NCBI GenBank assembly: GCA_944321885.1
Contig: CALUNB010000007.1
Span: 1-61,304, forward strand
DNA length: 61,304 nucleotides
Source of the DNA: an uncultured Bacteroidales bacterium
Lineage (GTDB): Bacteria > Bacteroidota > Bacteroidia > Bacteroidales > P3
Reading direction: 5' to 3'
The notes beneath the pieces were generated by a model that saw only the letters and a program-made list of their open reading frames with translations, was not told where the DNA came from and ran no database searches. The number at the start of each line of letters is the position of its first letter. Positions within the stretch are counted from its first letter, which is position 1. Both the position numbers and the translations under genes were made by a program. Below, one piece after another: positions 36,477-44,570 of the stretch.

Positions 36477-38306
36477 TTATTGTCCGTTCAAATCCTGCAT
36501 TTGGCAGAGTTTGCGGTAAAGTGCGTTCCCCGCAAACAACTCCTCGTGCGTGCCGCGGCCCACGATTTCCCCTTCCTCGATGACGATGATTTCATCTGCT
36601 TGGCGGATGCTCGAAAGCCGGTGGGCCACCGACAGTATGGTCTGGTTGTTCTGTTTCCCGGCCTGTTGGACGGCTTGCATGATGCGGCATTCGGCTTCGG
36701 TGTCCAAGGCCGAAGTCGCTTCGTCGAACAACAGGATGGGGGCTTTCTTGACCAATGCCCGGGCAATGCTAATCCTTTGCCGCTGGCCACCGGAAAGCTT
36801 GGTGCCGCTGTCTCCAATCAGGGTGTCGTAGCCCTTTTCGGTAGCCATGATGAAATCGTGGGCATCCGCCATCTTGGCGGCTTGGATGATTTCCTCCCGG
36901 CTGGCTTGGGGATTGCCCAACAGGATGTTGTTGTAAATGCTGTCGTTGAAAAGCACCGTATCCTGCGAAACCAAGGCGGACAAAGCCCGGATATCGGAAA
37001 TCTTGCAATCGGCCACGTTCTTGTTATCGAACATCACCCGACCCGAAACCGGGTCGAAAAATCGGGGAATCAGATTGATAATCGTGGATTTCCCGCCACC
37101 CGACGGGCCCACCAAGGCGATGAATTTCCCTCTTTCCAGCTCGAGGTCGATATGCTTCAGGGTCGGTTTCTTGCCATAGGTGAAGCAGACATCTTCCAGA
37201 CGGATGCTTTGTCTTATGTCATCGACTTCCGAGGCATCTTTTTTCTCCAAAATCACTTCATCGGCCCGGAGGACTTCCTTGATGCGGGTCCACGAACCTT
37301 TGCCCGACTGGTAGGTGAAATAAGCCGTTATGATGTTCTTGGATGTAGGCAGGATTTGAATCATCGTGACCAGGTAGGTGATGAAGGCCTCGGGGCGCAG
37401 ACTCTTTTCGGAAAGGATGAAATAGCCCCCGATGACGAGAATGGCTGCCACGGCGGAGGTGCCGAGGATTTCGTTGAGGGGATGGCTGGAATAGACTCTT
37501 TGCAGGACCTTGGTGTTGGTACTGAAAAAGAGTTCGTTCTCATTCCGGAACTTGCGGATGGCGTAGCCGGTGGTATTGTAGCTTCGCAGGGTTTTAATGC
37601 CTTCGAGGCTTTCGGTCACTTGCGAGGAGATGCGCCCCACGGTGTCTTGCAGTTTCTTGGATTTCCGTTTCAGGGAGCGCGACAGGAAACTGGTCAGGAA
37701 ACCGATAAGGGGTAGCAGAACCAATACGCAGAGGGTCAGGGGCGTGCTGATGAAGAAGAGGGCGGCCACCAGGAAGATGAAGGTAGCTATATCCACCATG
37801 ACCTGCTGGATTTGGTTGAGCATCTGGGTATCCACGTCCTGGGTGTTGTTGCTGATCCGGGAAATCAAGTCGCCTTTTTGCTCCCGGGCGTAAAAGGAGA
37901 GGGGCAGGATCATGAATTTATGGAACATGTCGTTCCTTAGCCGGGCTACCATTTTGTTCCGGATGGGAATGAAGAGGTAGAGCCCCATGTAAGCGCAGAA
38001 ATTCTTGAGGAAGTAGGCCAGCAGCAAGGCGGAAACGACCCAGACCAAGGTTTCTTGTTTCCCGTTTTGCACCACCGACCACTGTACCCATTGTTCCAGC
38101 ATTTCGATGCCGCTTTGGGCGATACCCTCCCCGGTGAGGGCGCTTTGGGATTCGGCCGTTCCGAAGAGCAGGGACAGCAAAGGTGCGATAGTGATGGTCA
38201 GGACCAAGGTGAAAAGGGCCGAAAGCACCCTCAATAGCACATTGAAGAGCAAACGGCCCGTATAGGGAGATACGTACTTGAAAAAGAAAGAGCGCTTGAA
38301 AGGCAT
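36477..38306 (-). CDS. ABC exporter with fused membrane and ATPase domains (MsbA-like)
   Basis: The start is either 38306 (MPFKRSFFFKYVSPYTGRL) or 38336, which would overlap purB by 19 bases. I use 38306. The N-terminal half has six membrane segments. The C-terminal ATPase has Walker A GPSGGGKST, Q-loop SQDTVLF, signature LSGGQRQRISIARAL, Walker B ILLFDEATSALD and H-loop AHRLSS. It is probably a lipid or drug exporter; lipid A flipping is possible but not shown. Confidence 0.92.
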   Translation of the reverse strand: MPFKRSFFFKYVSPYTGRLLFNVLLRVLSALFTLVLTITIAPLLSLLFGTAESQSALTGEGIAQSGIEMLEQWVQWSVVQNGKQETLVWVVSALLLAYFLKNFCAYMGLYLFIPIRNKMVARLRNDMFHKFMILPLSFYAREQKGDLISRISNNTQDVDTQMLNQIQQVMVDIATFIFLVAALFFISTPLTLCVLVLLPLIGFLTSFLSRSLKRKSKKLQDTVGRISSQVTESLEGIKTLRSYNTTGYAIRKFRNENELFFSTNTKVLQRVYSSHPLNEILGTSAVAAILVIGGYFILSEKSLRPEAFITYLVTMIQILPTSKNIITAYFTYQSGKGSWTRIKEVLRADEVILEKKDASEVDDIRQSIRLEDVCFTYGKKPTLKHIDLELERGKFIALVGPSGGGKSTIINLIPRFFDPVSGRVMFDNKNVADCKISDIRALSALVSQDTVLFNDSIYNNILLGNPQASREEIIQAAKMADAHDFIMATEKGYDTLIGDSGTKLSGGQRQRISIARALVKKAPILLFDEATSALDTEAECRIMQAVQQAGKQNNQTILSVAHRLSSIRQADEIIVIEEGEIVGRGTHEELFAGNALYRKLCQMQDLNGQ

Positions 38307-38317
38307 GGGTATGGGTT

Positions 38318-39745
38318 TCAGTCCGCGTTCTTGCAAGCGGGGGCTTCGTACCAGGACACCCTTTCGGCGATACTTTCAGGGTGCAGGCCGTAGAAACCCG
38401 TGTAATTTTGAGGGGTTATTTGTTTCATCCTTTCTTTCAACCCGGCGGGGATGTCCAGGCCTTCGATGAATTCGTGGATGGCTTGGCGTGTAATCTTGTT
38501 ACCGGTCCGGGTCAGGGCCTTTAGGGTTTCGTAAGGATGGGGGAAGCCTTCGGCCCGTAGTATGGTCTGGATGGCTTCCGAGACCACGGCCCAGTTGTTT
38601 TCCAAGTCTTGTGCCAGGCTTTCCTCGTGCAGCAGGAGCTTCCCGATACCTTTTTCCAAGGACTTGTAGGCAATCAGGCTATGGGCGAACGGCAGGCCGA
38701 TGGTGCGGCAGACCGTGGAGTCGGTCAGGTCGCGTTGCAGGCGGGAAACCGGTAGTTTCATGGCCAAGTGGGTGAACAAGGCATCCGCCACGCCAAGGTT
38801 GCCTTCGGCATTTTCGAAGTCGATGGGGTTGACCTTGTGCGGCATGGCCGAGGAACCCACTTCCCCTTGCTTGATTTTTTGCTTGAAATAGTCCATCGAG
38901 ACGTAAGTCCACACGTCGCGGCTGAAATCGATCAGGATGGTATTGATGCGGCGCATGGCATCGAAAATGGCCGCCGCGTTGTCGTAATGTTCAATTTGGG
39001 TCGTGGTCTGATAGCGTTCCAGGCCTAAGTTTTCTTTCACGAAACGATTGGCGAAACCCACCCAGTCCTTGTCGGGAAAGGCCGCATAATGGGCGTTGAG
39101 GTTGCCGGTGGCACCTCCGAACTTGGCCGAGTGCCGGCATTGGCGCAAAAGTTCCATCTGGCAGTGGAGACGTTCCATGAAAACTAACATTTCCTTGCCG
39201 AGTACGGTGGGAGATGCCGGTTGGCCGTGGGTGCGGGCCAGCATGCCCACCTTGGCCCATTCCTTGGCTTTCTCCCCGATTTGGCCGAGAAGGCCTTGCA
39301 GAGTAGGCAGGATGACGTTTTCCAGCCCTTCTTTGAGCATGAGCGGTTGGGCCGTGTTGTTGATGTCCTGGGATGTCAGGCCGAAATGCACGAACTCTTC
39401 GAACCTTTGCCATCCCCATTCCTCGAAACGGGCTTTGATGAAATATTCCACCGCCTTCACATCGTGGTTGGTAGTCTTCTCGATGCTCTTGATTTCCTGG
39501 GCATCCTTGTCCGAAAACTGGCGGTAGAGATCCCGCAGGGCTTCGAATTTTTCTTTCGGGAATTCCGAGAGGGCCGGGATGTCGAAACCGCAGAGGGCGA
39601 TGAAGTATTCGATTTCCACCCGCAGGCGGTAACGGATCAAAGCCCATTCCGAAAAGTATTCCCGCAAGGCCTCGGTCTTGTCGGCGTAACGGCCATCGCA
39701 GGGCGATATGGCGTGGAGATGAAAGGGTGCGGCAGGATTTTCCAT
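38318..39745 (-). CDS. purB: Adenylosuccinate lyase
   Basis: PurB cleaves SAICAR and adenylosuccinate in purine synthesis. The start at 39745 gives MENPAAPFHLHAISPCDGRY. The catalytic signature SSAMPHKVNPIDFENAEGN is near residue 300, with TSQDINNTA and ARTHGQPASPTVLGKE before it. The 475-residue length fits the Bacteroidota/proteobacterial long form. It lies 12 bases upstream of the ABC exporter. Confidence 0.96.
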   Translation of the reverse strand: MENPAAPFHLHAISPCDGRYADKTEALREYFSEWALIRYRLRVEIEYFIALCGFDIPALSEFPKEKFEALRDLYRQFSDKDAQEIKSIEKTTNHDVKAVEYFIKARFEEWGWQRFEEFVHFGLTSQDINNTAQPLMLKEGLENVILPTLQGLLGQIGEKAKEWAKVGMLARTHGQPASPTVLGKEMLVFMERLHCQMELLRQCRHSAKFGGATGNLNAHYAAFPDKDWVGFANRFVKENLGLERYQTTTQIEHYDNAAAIFDAMRRINTILIDFSRDVWTYVSMDYFKQKIKQGEVGSSAMPHKVNPIDFENAEGNLGVADALFTHLAMKLPVSRLQRDLTDSTVCRTIGLPFAHSLIAYKSLEKGIGKLLLHEESLAQDLENNWAVVSEAIQTILRAEGFPHPYETLKALTRTGNKITRQAIHEFIEGLDIPAGLKERMKQITPQNYTGFYGLHPESIAERVSWYEAPACKNAD

Positions 39746-39781
39746 TTCTTTATCTTGTCGTAGTGTTTTTAACTTCGTTTT

Positions 39782-39935
39782 CAATAAACGCGGCGTCTCG
39801 GCAAAAAACGTGCAAACCGAATGCAGCGTAAAGCTTGCCTTGGCTATGCTGAGGAGCAACCAGCTTTCAATGGAACATCAAAACCCGGACTCCGTTCGGA
39901 TTTGCGCTCGGCTTGCGGTTTATTTTAATGTTGTT
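39782..39935 (-). repeat. Family E element, copy E2
   Basis: About 150 bases bounded by AATAAACGCGG and the inverted GCTTGCGGTTTATT. On the minus strand it runs AATAAACCGCAAGCCGAGCG ... CCGAGACGCCGCGTTTATTG, matching E1 at both ends with extra internal sequence. It sits 36 bases upstream of the purB start. Confidence 0.6.
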
Positions 39936-40005
39936 CTCGCGCTAACCCGGTAGAGGGGTCTTTTCTGGTAGGGGAATCTTCTGTGGTTCTCCCTCAGCCT
40001 CACCC

Positions 40006-40127
40006 GCGATGTGTCAGCGCGGGTGAGATGCGAGGCGCACGACCGAAGGCAAACCGGAGCGTACTTTTGTACGTGAGGATTTGCCAAGGGAGTGCAACGA
40101 CGCAGGTTGCCCGCTATCACACATCGC
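40006..40127 (-). repeat. Family B element, copy B2 (122 bp)
   Basis: Inverted ends: GCGATGTGTCAGCGCGGG at 40006 and, at the other end, the reverse complement of GCGATGTGTGATAGCGG. An inner GTACTTTTGTAC palindrome and the block GCCTCGCATCTCACC (minus strand) match B1. It ends 4 bases from the nadB stop codon. Confidence 0.8.
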
Positions 40128-40131
40128 CCGC

Positions 40132-41694
40132 CTATTTCTTGATGTTGTCAATATTATAATACAACCCGCAATTCTCTTGGCGTTCCATCGACATCTTGAT
40201 AATCAAGTAACCTACATTGATCAGGTTCCTTAATTCCGCCAATTTGACCGAATGCACGGATTTGTTGTAAAGGTCTTCGGTTTCCTTGTAAATGATATCC
40301 ATGCGGTCGAAGGCGCGTTTGAGCCGGAGGTTGGAACGCACGATGCCCACATAGCTCGACATGATGGTCTGCACTTCCTTGAGGCTCTGGGTAATCAGAA
40401 TCATTTCTTCGTTGAACACCATACCCTCGTCGTTCCAATCGGGCACTTCTTCGCAGAAGTTGATATGGGATACTTGGTTGATAGCGTGTTGGGCAGCACG
40501 GTGCGAGAAGACCAAGGCTTCCAATAAAGAATTAGAGGCCAATCGATTGGCGCCATGCAACCCGGTGCAGGAACATTCGCCCGAAGCGTAAAGATGCTTG
40601 ATGCTGGTGCATGCGTTGCTGTCCACCACGATGCCGCCGCAGCTGTAATGGGCTACCGGCACCACGGGGAGCAAATCCTTGGTGATGTCGATACCGATCG
40701 AGAGGCATTTGGCGTAAATGGTGGGGAAATGGTGGAATATCTCTTCCCTGGAAATCGGGCGGCAGTCGAGATAAACATGGTCGTCACCCGTGATTTTCAT
40801 TTCATTGTCGATGGAACGGGCCACTACGTCGCGGGGTGCCAGTTCCAAACGGGGGTCGTAGCGTTCCATGAAGTAATCGCCTTTGATGGTGCATAGCTTG
40901 GCACCTGCGCCCCGGACGGCTTCCGAAATCAGGAAACAGGGCTTTTCGCCGGGATTGTACAAGCCGGTAGGGTGGAACTGGATGAACTCCATGTTGGACA
41001 CCTTTCCTTTGGCCCGGTAAACCATGGCGACCCCGTCCCCGGTGGCCACGACAGGATTGGTCGTGTTGGTGTACACATTGCCGTTGCCCCCGGTGGCCAA
41101 CATCGTGGTCTTAGCCAAAATCGTCTCTATCTTATTGGTATTCGGGTTGAGCACGTAGGCCCCGAAGCATTCGATATCGGGCGTACGCCGGGTCACTTCG
41201 ACGCCCAGATGGTGCTGGGTGATGAGGTCGATAGCGAAATAACCTTCCAAGAGCTCGATGTCAGGGTGTTCCCGGACGGCTTTGAGCAAGGCTCTTTCAA
41301 TCTCGGCGCCGGTCTGGTCCTTGTGGTGCAGGATGCGGTGTGCCGAATGCCCGCCTTCGCGGCCCAATTCGAATTCCCCGCTCTGTTTGCGGTCGAACTC
41401 GGTACCCCAGGCGATAAGCTCGTTGATACGGTCGTTCGATTCTTCAATCGTGAAGCGGACCACTTCTTCATTGCAAAGGCCGTCCCCGGCCACCAAGGTG
41501 TCGTGGATATGCTTTTCGTGCGAATCGAGGGCATCCATCACGGTGGCGATACCTCCTTGGGCAAAGGCGGTGGAGGTTTCATCGGCTTTCGACTTGGTGA
41601 TGATGCAGACGCTTCCCTTGGAAGCCACTTTCAAGGCATAGCTCAGACCCGCGATGCCTGTCCCGATAATCAGGAAATCAACATGCTTCTTCAT
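40132..41694 (-). CDS. nadB: L-aspartate oxidase
   Basis: NadB oxidises L-aspartate to iminoaspartate, the first step of NAD synthesis. The N-terminal FAD-binding motif is IIGTGIAGLSYALKVA. GREGGHSAHRILHHKDQTGAEIE and GECSCTGLHGANRLASNSLLE are family signatures. At 520 residues it is of normal length. No nadA or nadC is nearby in this window. Confidence 0.95.
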   Translation of the reverse strand: MKKHVDFLIIGTGIAGLSYALKVASKGSVCIITKSKADETSTAFAQGGIATVMDALDSHEKHIHDTLVAGDGLCNEEVVRFTIEESNDRINELIAWGTEFDRKQSGEFELGREGGHSAHRILHHKDQTGAEIERALLKAVREHPDIELLEGYFAIDLITQHHLGVEVTRRTPDIECFGAYVLNPNTNKIETILAKTTMLATGGNGNVYTNTTNPVVATGDGVAMVYRAKGKVSNMEFIQFHPTGLYNPGEKPCFLISEAVRGAGAKLCTIKGDYFMERYDPRLELAPRDVVARSIDNEMKITGDDHVYLDCRPISREEIFHHFPTIYAKCLSIGIDITKDLLPVVPVAHYSCGGIVVDSNACTSIKHLYASGECSCTGLHGANRLASNSLLEALVFSHRAAQHAINQVSHINFCEEVPDWNDEGMVFNEEMILITQSLKEVQTIMSSYVGIVRSNLRLKRAFDRMDIIYKETEDLYNKSVHSVKLAELRNLINVGYLIIKMSMERQENCGLYYNIDNIKK

Positions 41695-41883
41695 ATCGAT
41701 AGGTTTTCCGTGGAGTGACTCCGGTGTTCATCCCGCCCTGCCCGTTTCTCCGGGCAAGGTTCGGGTCTCGTTGTTCCTGGTTCATCCACAAGGCGCGAAA
41801 TTACTCAAAATCCCGGTATCCTGTAAATGCGGCTTTTGGCTCACGGCACGATAGCTTCCCTGTTCAAGCCTTCTTGCCGGTCC

Positions 41884-42200
41884 GGGAAACTGTTTGAAAT
41901 TTCTTGCAATCCCGAGAAGCTGTTTAAAATTTCTTACAATCCTGAGATGGTTGAATTTTCAGGGACCGGGTTCAGGATTTTGTTTGGCTATCGGGGGCTA
42001 TTTCGGGTCCAGGTTGAGCGAAGCTCGAAGATAGCTTGGTCTCGGAGAAATCAAAGCAAGCTTTGCTTCCCCGCTCGACATTCGCTATCGTTTGCGTTTT
42101 TCACGTCAGATAGCTTGGCTATCCTCCTTTGAAAAACGCGGCGCCATCCCTCCAAATCCCCTCCCGATGGCCTAAACAAATAAATTTAAACAGCTTCTGA
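41884..42200 (+). repeat. Family A copy A5 with duplicated left end
   Basis: Two left ends lie in tandem (GAAACTGTTTGAAATTTCTTG and, 33 bases later, GAAGCTGTTTAAAATTTC). The middle block, module C (about 42010-42095) and the right end TTTAAACAGCTTCT at 42186-42199 follow. Module D is absent. The prs promoter begins 4 bases after it. With the flank this fills the 590-base gap between nadB and prs. Confidence 0.9.
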
Positions 42201-42203
42201 AAA

Positions 42204-42234
42204 TTTGCAGGCAAATTGAAAAACCGTACTTTTG
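42204..42234 (+). promoter_or_regulatory. Predicted promoter for prs
   Basis: TTTG at 42204-42207, a 19-base spacer, then TACTTTTG at 42227-42234. Both boxes match the consensus. The start codon is 50 bases downstream. Confidence 0.72.
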
Positions 42235-42284
42235 CGGTGGGATTCCGTTGAGATTCCGCTTTCGGACAATAAAAAACTACAAGA

Positions 42285-43229
42285 ATGGAAAACAAAGCGC
42301 AAGTCAAGATTTTTTCCTGCCGTGCCACACGTTACCTGGCCGACAAGATTGCCAAGGAATACGGTGCGCCCTTAGGAAAATCGGATGTGGCCGTTTTTTC
42401 GGATGGGGAGTTCAGACCGTCCTATGAAGAAAACATCAGGGGAAACGATGTGTTCATCGTACAATCCACATTCCAGCCCACCGACAACCTTTTTGAGTTG
42501 CTTTTGATGATTGATGCCGCCAAGCGGGCTTCCGCCAGGAAAATCATCGCGGTCATCCCTTATTTCGGGTATGCCCGTCAGGATCGCAAAGACAAACCCC
42601 GTGTCCCCATCACCTCCAAGTTGGTCGCCAACCTGCTGACCAATGCCGGGGTTTCGCGCATCATCACGATAGACTTGCATGCCGACCAGATCCAGGGCTT
42701 CTTTGAAACCCCTGTGGATCACTTGTATGCTTCCTCCTTGTTCGTTCCCCATTTGCGTGCGCTGAACTTGGACAACATGATGTTCGCTTCGCCCGATACC
42801 GGTGGAACCCGTCGCGCCAGCATGTACGCCAAGATTTTCGGAACCGGTTTCGCCATTTGCTACAAGCAGCGCAGCCGTCCGAACGTGATTGACCAAATGC
42901 AGCTGATCGGGGATGTGGAAGGCAAGAACGTGGTGCTTTTGGACGATATCCTCGATACCGGGAACACGATGATCAAGGCCGCCAACCTGATTTTGGAACA
43001 AGGCGCCAAGAGCGTCCGGGCCGTTGTCACGCATCCGGTTTTGTCGGGCAACGCCATCGACCGGATTGAAAAGTCGAACCTGACCGAATTGATTGTCAGC
43101 GACACGATTCCTCTCTCCCGGCCTTCGGACAAGATAACGGTCCTTTCCTCCGCCAAGCTGTTGGCCGAGGTCATCCGCCGGGTGGAAGCCTATGAGAGCA
43201 TCTCGGATTTGTATAGCTTTCAGAATTAG
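42285..43229 (+). CDS. prs: Ribose-phosphate pyrophosphokinase
   Basis: Makes PRPP from ribose 5-phosphate and ATP, feeding purine, pyrimidine, NAD and histidine synthesis. The 314-residue protein has FSDGEFRPSYEENIRGNDVFIVQS, YFGYARQDRKDKPR, DLHADQIQGFF and the PRPP-binding VVLLDDILDTGNTMIKAA. It lies upstream of rplY, a common pairing in Bacteroidota. Confidence 0.96.
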   Translation: MENKAQVKIFSCRATRYLADKIAKEYGAPLGKSDVAVFSDGEFRPSYEENIRGNDVFIVQSTFQPTDNLFELLLMIDAAKRASARKIIAVIPYFGYARQDRKDKPRVPITSKLVANLLTNAGVSRIITIDLHADQIQGFFETPVDHLYASSLFVPHLRALNLDNMMFASPDTGGTRRASMYAKIFGTGFAICYKQRSRPNVIDQMQLIGDVEGKNVVLLDDILDTGNTMIKAANLILEQGAKSVRAVVTHPVLSGNAIDRIEKSNLTELIVSDTIPLSRPSDKITVLSSAKLLAEVIRRVEAYESISDLYSFQN

Positions 43230-43241
43230 TGTATATTTGCA

Positions 43242-43364
43242 CCGGCATGCCATGACGGGCAATCTGCTGCGTTGCTTTCGAGACTCGAACTCAGTCACGT
43301 ACTCGAGTACGTGACTGAGTTCTCGCTCTCAGCGCCTTGCATCTTACCCATCCTGACATGCCGG
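43242..43364 (+). repeat. Family B element, copy B3, with 36-bp perfect palindrome
   Basis: Ends CCGGCATGCCATGACGGG (43242) and the inverted CCCATCCTGACATGCCGG (to 43364). The centre, 43287-43322, is a perfect 36-base palindrome with half-site GAACTCAGTCACGTACTC. It begins 12 bases after the prs stop and could act as a terminator-like cruciform. Confidence 0.85.
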
Positions 43365-43589
43365 AAAGGAGACGTTGTCAAAATTTTTGCTTTGGCAACG
43401 TCTCTTTTGGTCTCGTTCAGCTTGGAGAGCGAATGGGATTTTTTCTGCTTCTGGTTTTGGAAAAACGCCAGTGTGGCGAAAAGGTTCGCTTCCTGTTCCT
43501 TATTTCCACCTCGGGGGAACAGGCCTGCTTGTTCTGCGCTGGGCTTAATCAAAAAGTTTGATAAACCATTACTTTAAATAAAAAAATCA
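43365..43589. other. Gap upstream of rplY with degenerate repeat remnant
   Basis: No gene supported. Around 43478-43562 the text AAAAGGTTCGCTT ... CTGCGCTGGGCTTAATC resembles the two borders of module D of family A, suggesting an old decayed copy. Confidence 0.4.
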
Positions 43590-44162
43590 ATGAAGACTGT
43601 ATCTATTAGCGGTTCTGTACGTCAGAACGTAGGGAAAAAGGATGCAAGGGACCTCCGTTTGCAAGGGCAGATTCCTTGCGTTGTTTACGGTGGTCAGGAA
43701 CAAATCATGTTCACGGCAGCCGAAAAGGACTTGATTCAATTGTTCAACAAACCTGAAGTTTGTTTCGTGGAGTTGGATATCGAAGGGAAAAAGATTTTGT
43801 CGATTGCCCAGGAAGCCCAGTTCCATAAAGTGACCGATGCCCTGTTGCATGTGGATTTCTTGGAACTTCGCGACGACCGTCCTATCCGTATGTCCGTGCC
43901 TTTGTTGACTTCCGGTAGCGCCACCGGGGTGCTCAAAGGGGGCAAATTGGTAAAGCGCATGCGTCGTCTGCGTCTGCGTGCCTTGCCTGCCAACATGCCT
44001 GAAAACATCACCGTGGATATCACGAACTTGGATATCGCCCAAGATGTGAAGGTCAAGGATTTGTGCAACGACAAATACGAAATCCTGGAAGACATGACGG
44101 CTGCGGTGGTTTTGGTGAAGGCTACCCGTAATGCCCAAGCTGCTGCCGCTCCGGCAAAATAA
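43590..44162 (+). CDS. rplY: 50S ribosomal protein L25 (Ctc form)
   Basis: This 190-residue protein has the N-terminal L25 domain (SGSVRQNVGKKDARDLRLQGQIPCVVYGG) that binds 5S rRNA. A C-terminal TL5-type beta domain follows (HVDFLELRDDRPIRMSVPLL and LRALPANMPENITVDITNLDI). An Ala-rich end completes it. This two-domain Ctc form is normal for Bacteroidota. A strong terminator follows. Confidence 0.95.
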   Translation: MKTVSISGSVRQNVGKKDARDLRLQGQIPCVVYGGQEQIMFTAAEKDLIQLFNKPEVCFVELDIEGKKILSIAQEAQFHKVTDALLHVDFLELRDDRPIRMSVPLLTSGSATGVLKGGKLVKRMRRLRLRALPANMPENITVDITNLDIAQDVKVKDLCNDKYEILEDMTAAVVLVKATRNAQAAAAPAK

Positions 44163-44184
44163 AAACGCGCTTTGCGCGAGTGGG

Positions 44185-44226
44185 AAGGCCGGTCTTTTTA
44201 TAATGATGAAGACCGGTCTTTTTTTT
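44185..44226 (+). terminator. Terminator after rplY
   Basis: AAGGCCGGTCTT and AAGACCGGTCTT form a 12-bp stem with one G-U pair, followed by a run of T. Confidence 0.88.
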
Positions 44227-44236
44227 GCAGTTGTTT

Positions 44237-44318
44237 TCGAGACTTGCAGCGGAGCAGCAACGGTACTCCTTCGTTCTCGCTCCCAGCGCCTTGCATCTTA
44301 CCCATTCTGACACACTGC
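44237..44318 (+). repeat. Family B partial copy B4
   Basis: Right half only: TTTCGAGACTTGC ... CTCCTTCGTTCTCGCTC, GCGCCTTGCATCTTACCCA, and the end TCTGACACACTGC. The left terminus is missing. Confidence 0.65.
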
Positions 44319-44333
44319 GAGATTGTTTAATTG

Positions 44334-44537
44334 TTTAACCCAAATCGGTCATTAGACTTTGGGGAGATTGCCCGCTTGTGTCATGCAACATGCTTCTCGC
44401 CTAGCCGAAGGCGTAGCGGGCTACGTCGAGGCGTAGCGAGAAACAGGGTGCGGACAGAAGCGGGCAAGATGCCCGAAAGCCTCATTTTCCCCATCGGAAG
44501 CGGACACGGCGTGTCTGATGACCGATTTGGGTTTAAA
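44334..44537. repeat. Family F element, complete copy (204 bp)
   Basis: A left terminus of 24 bases (44334-44357) is nearly the reverse complement of the right terminus (44513-44537), with one mismatch and one indel. The core is CCCAAATCGGTCAT. Inside are GCCTAGCCGAAGGCGTAGCG repeats and the CGGGCAAGATGCCCG hairpin. The right part recurs at 1-76. No open frame. Confidence 0.82.
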
Positions 44538-44570
44538 AGGTCTTGTTTTCAGGCGGTTTTCCTTTTTCCC

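Noticed and set aside
41827..42132. Protein frame in repeat A5 (and equivalents in A1, A2, A6, A7)
   Set aside because: The same frame appears, broken differently, in each copy; copies differ by indels not in multiples of three, so it is not under coding constraint.
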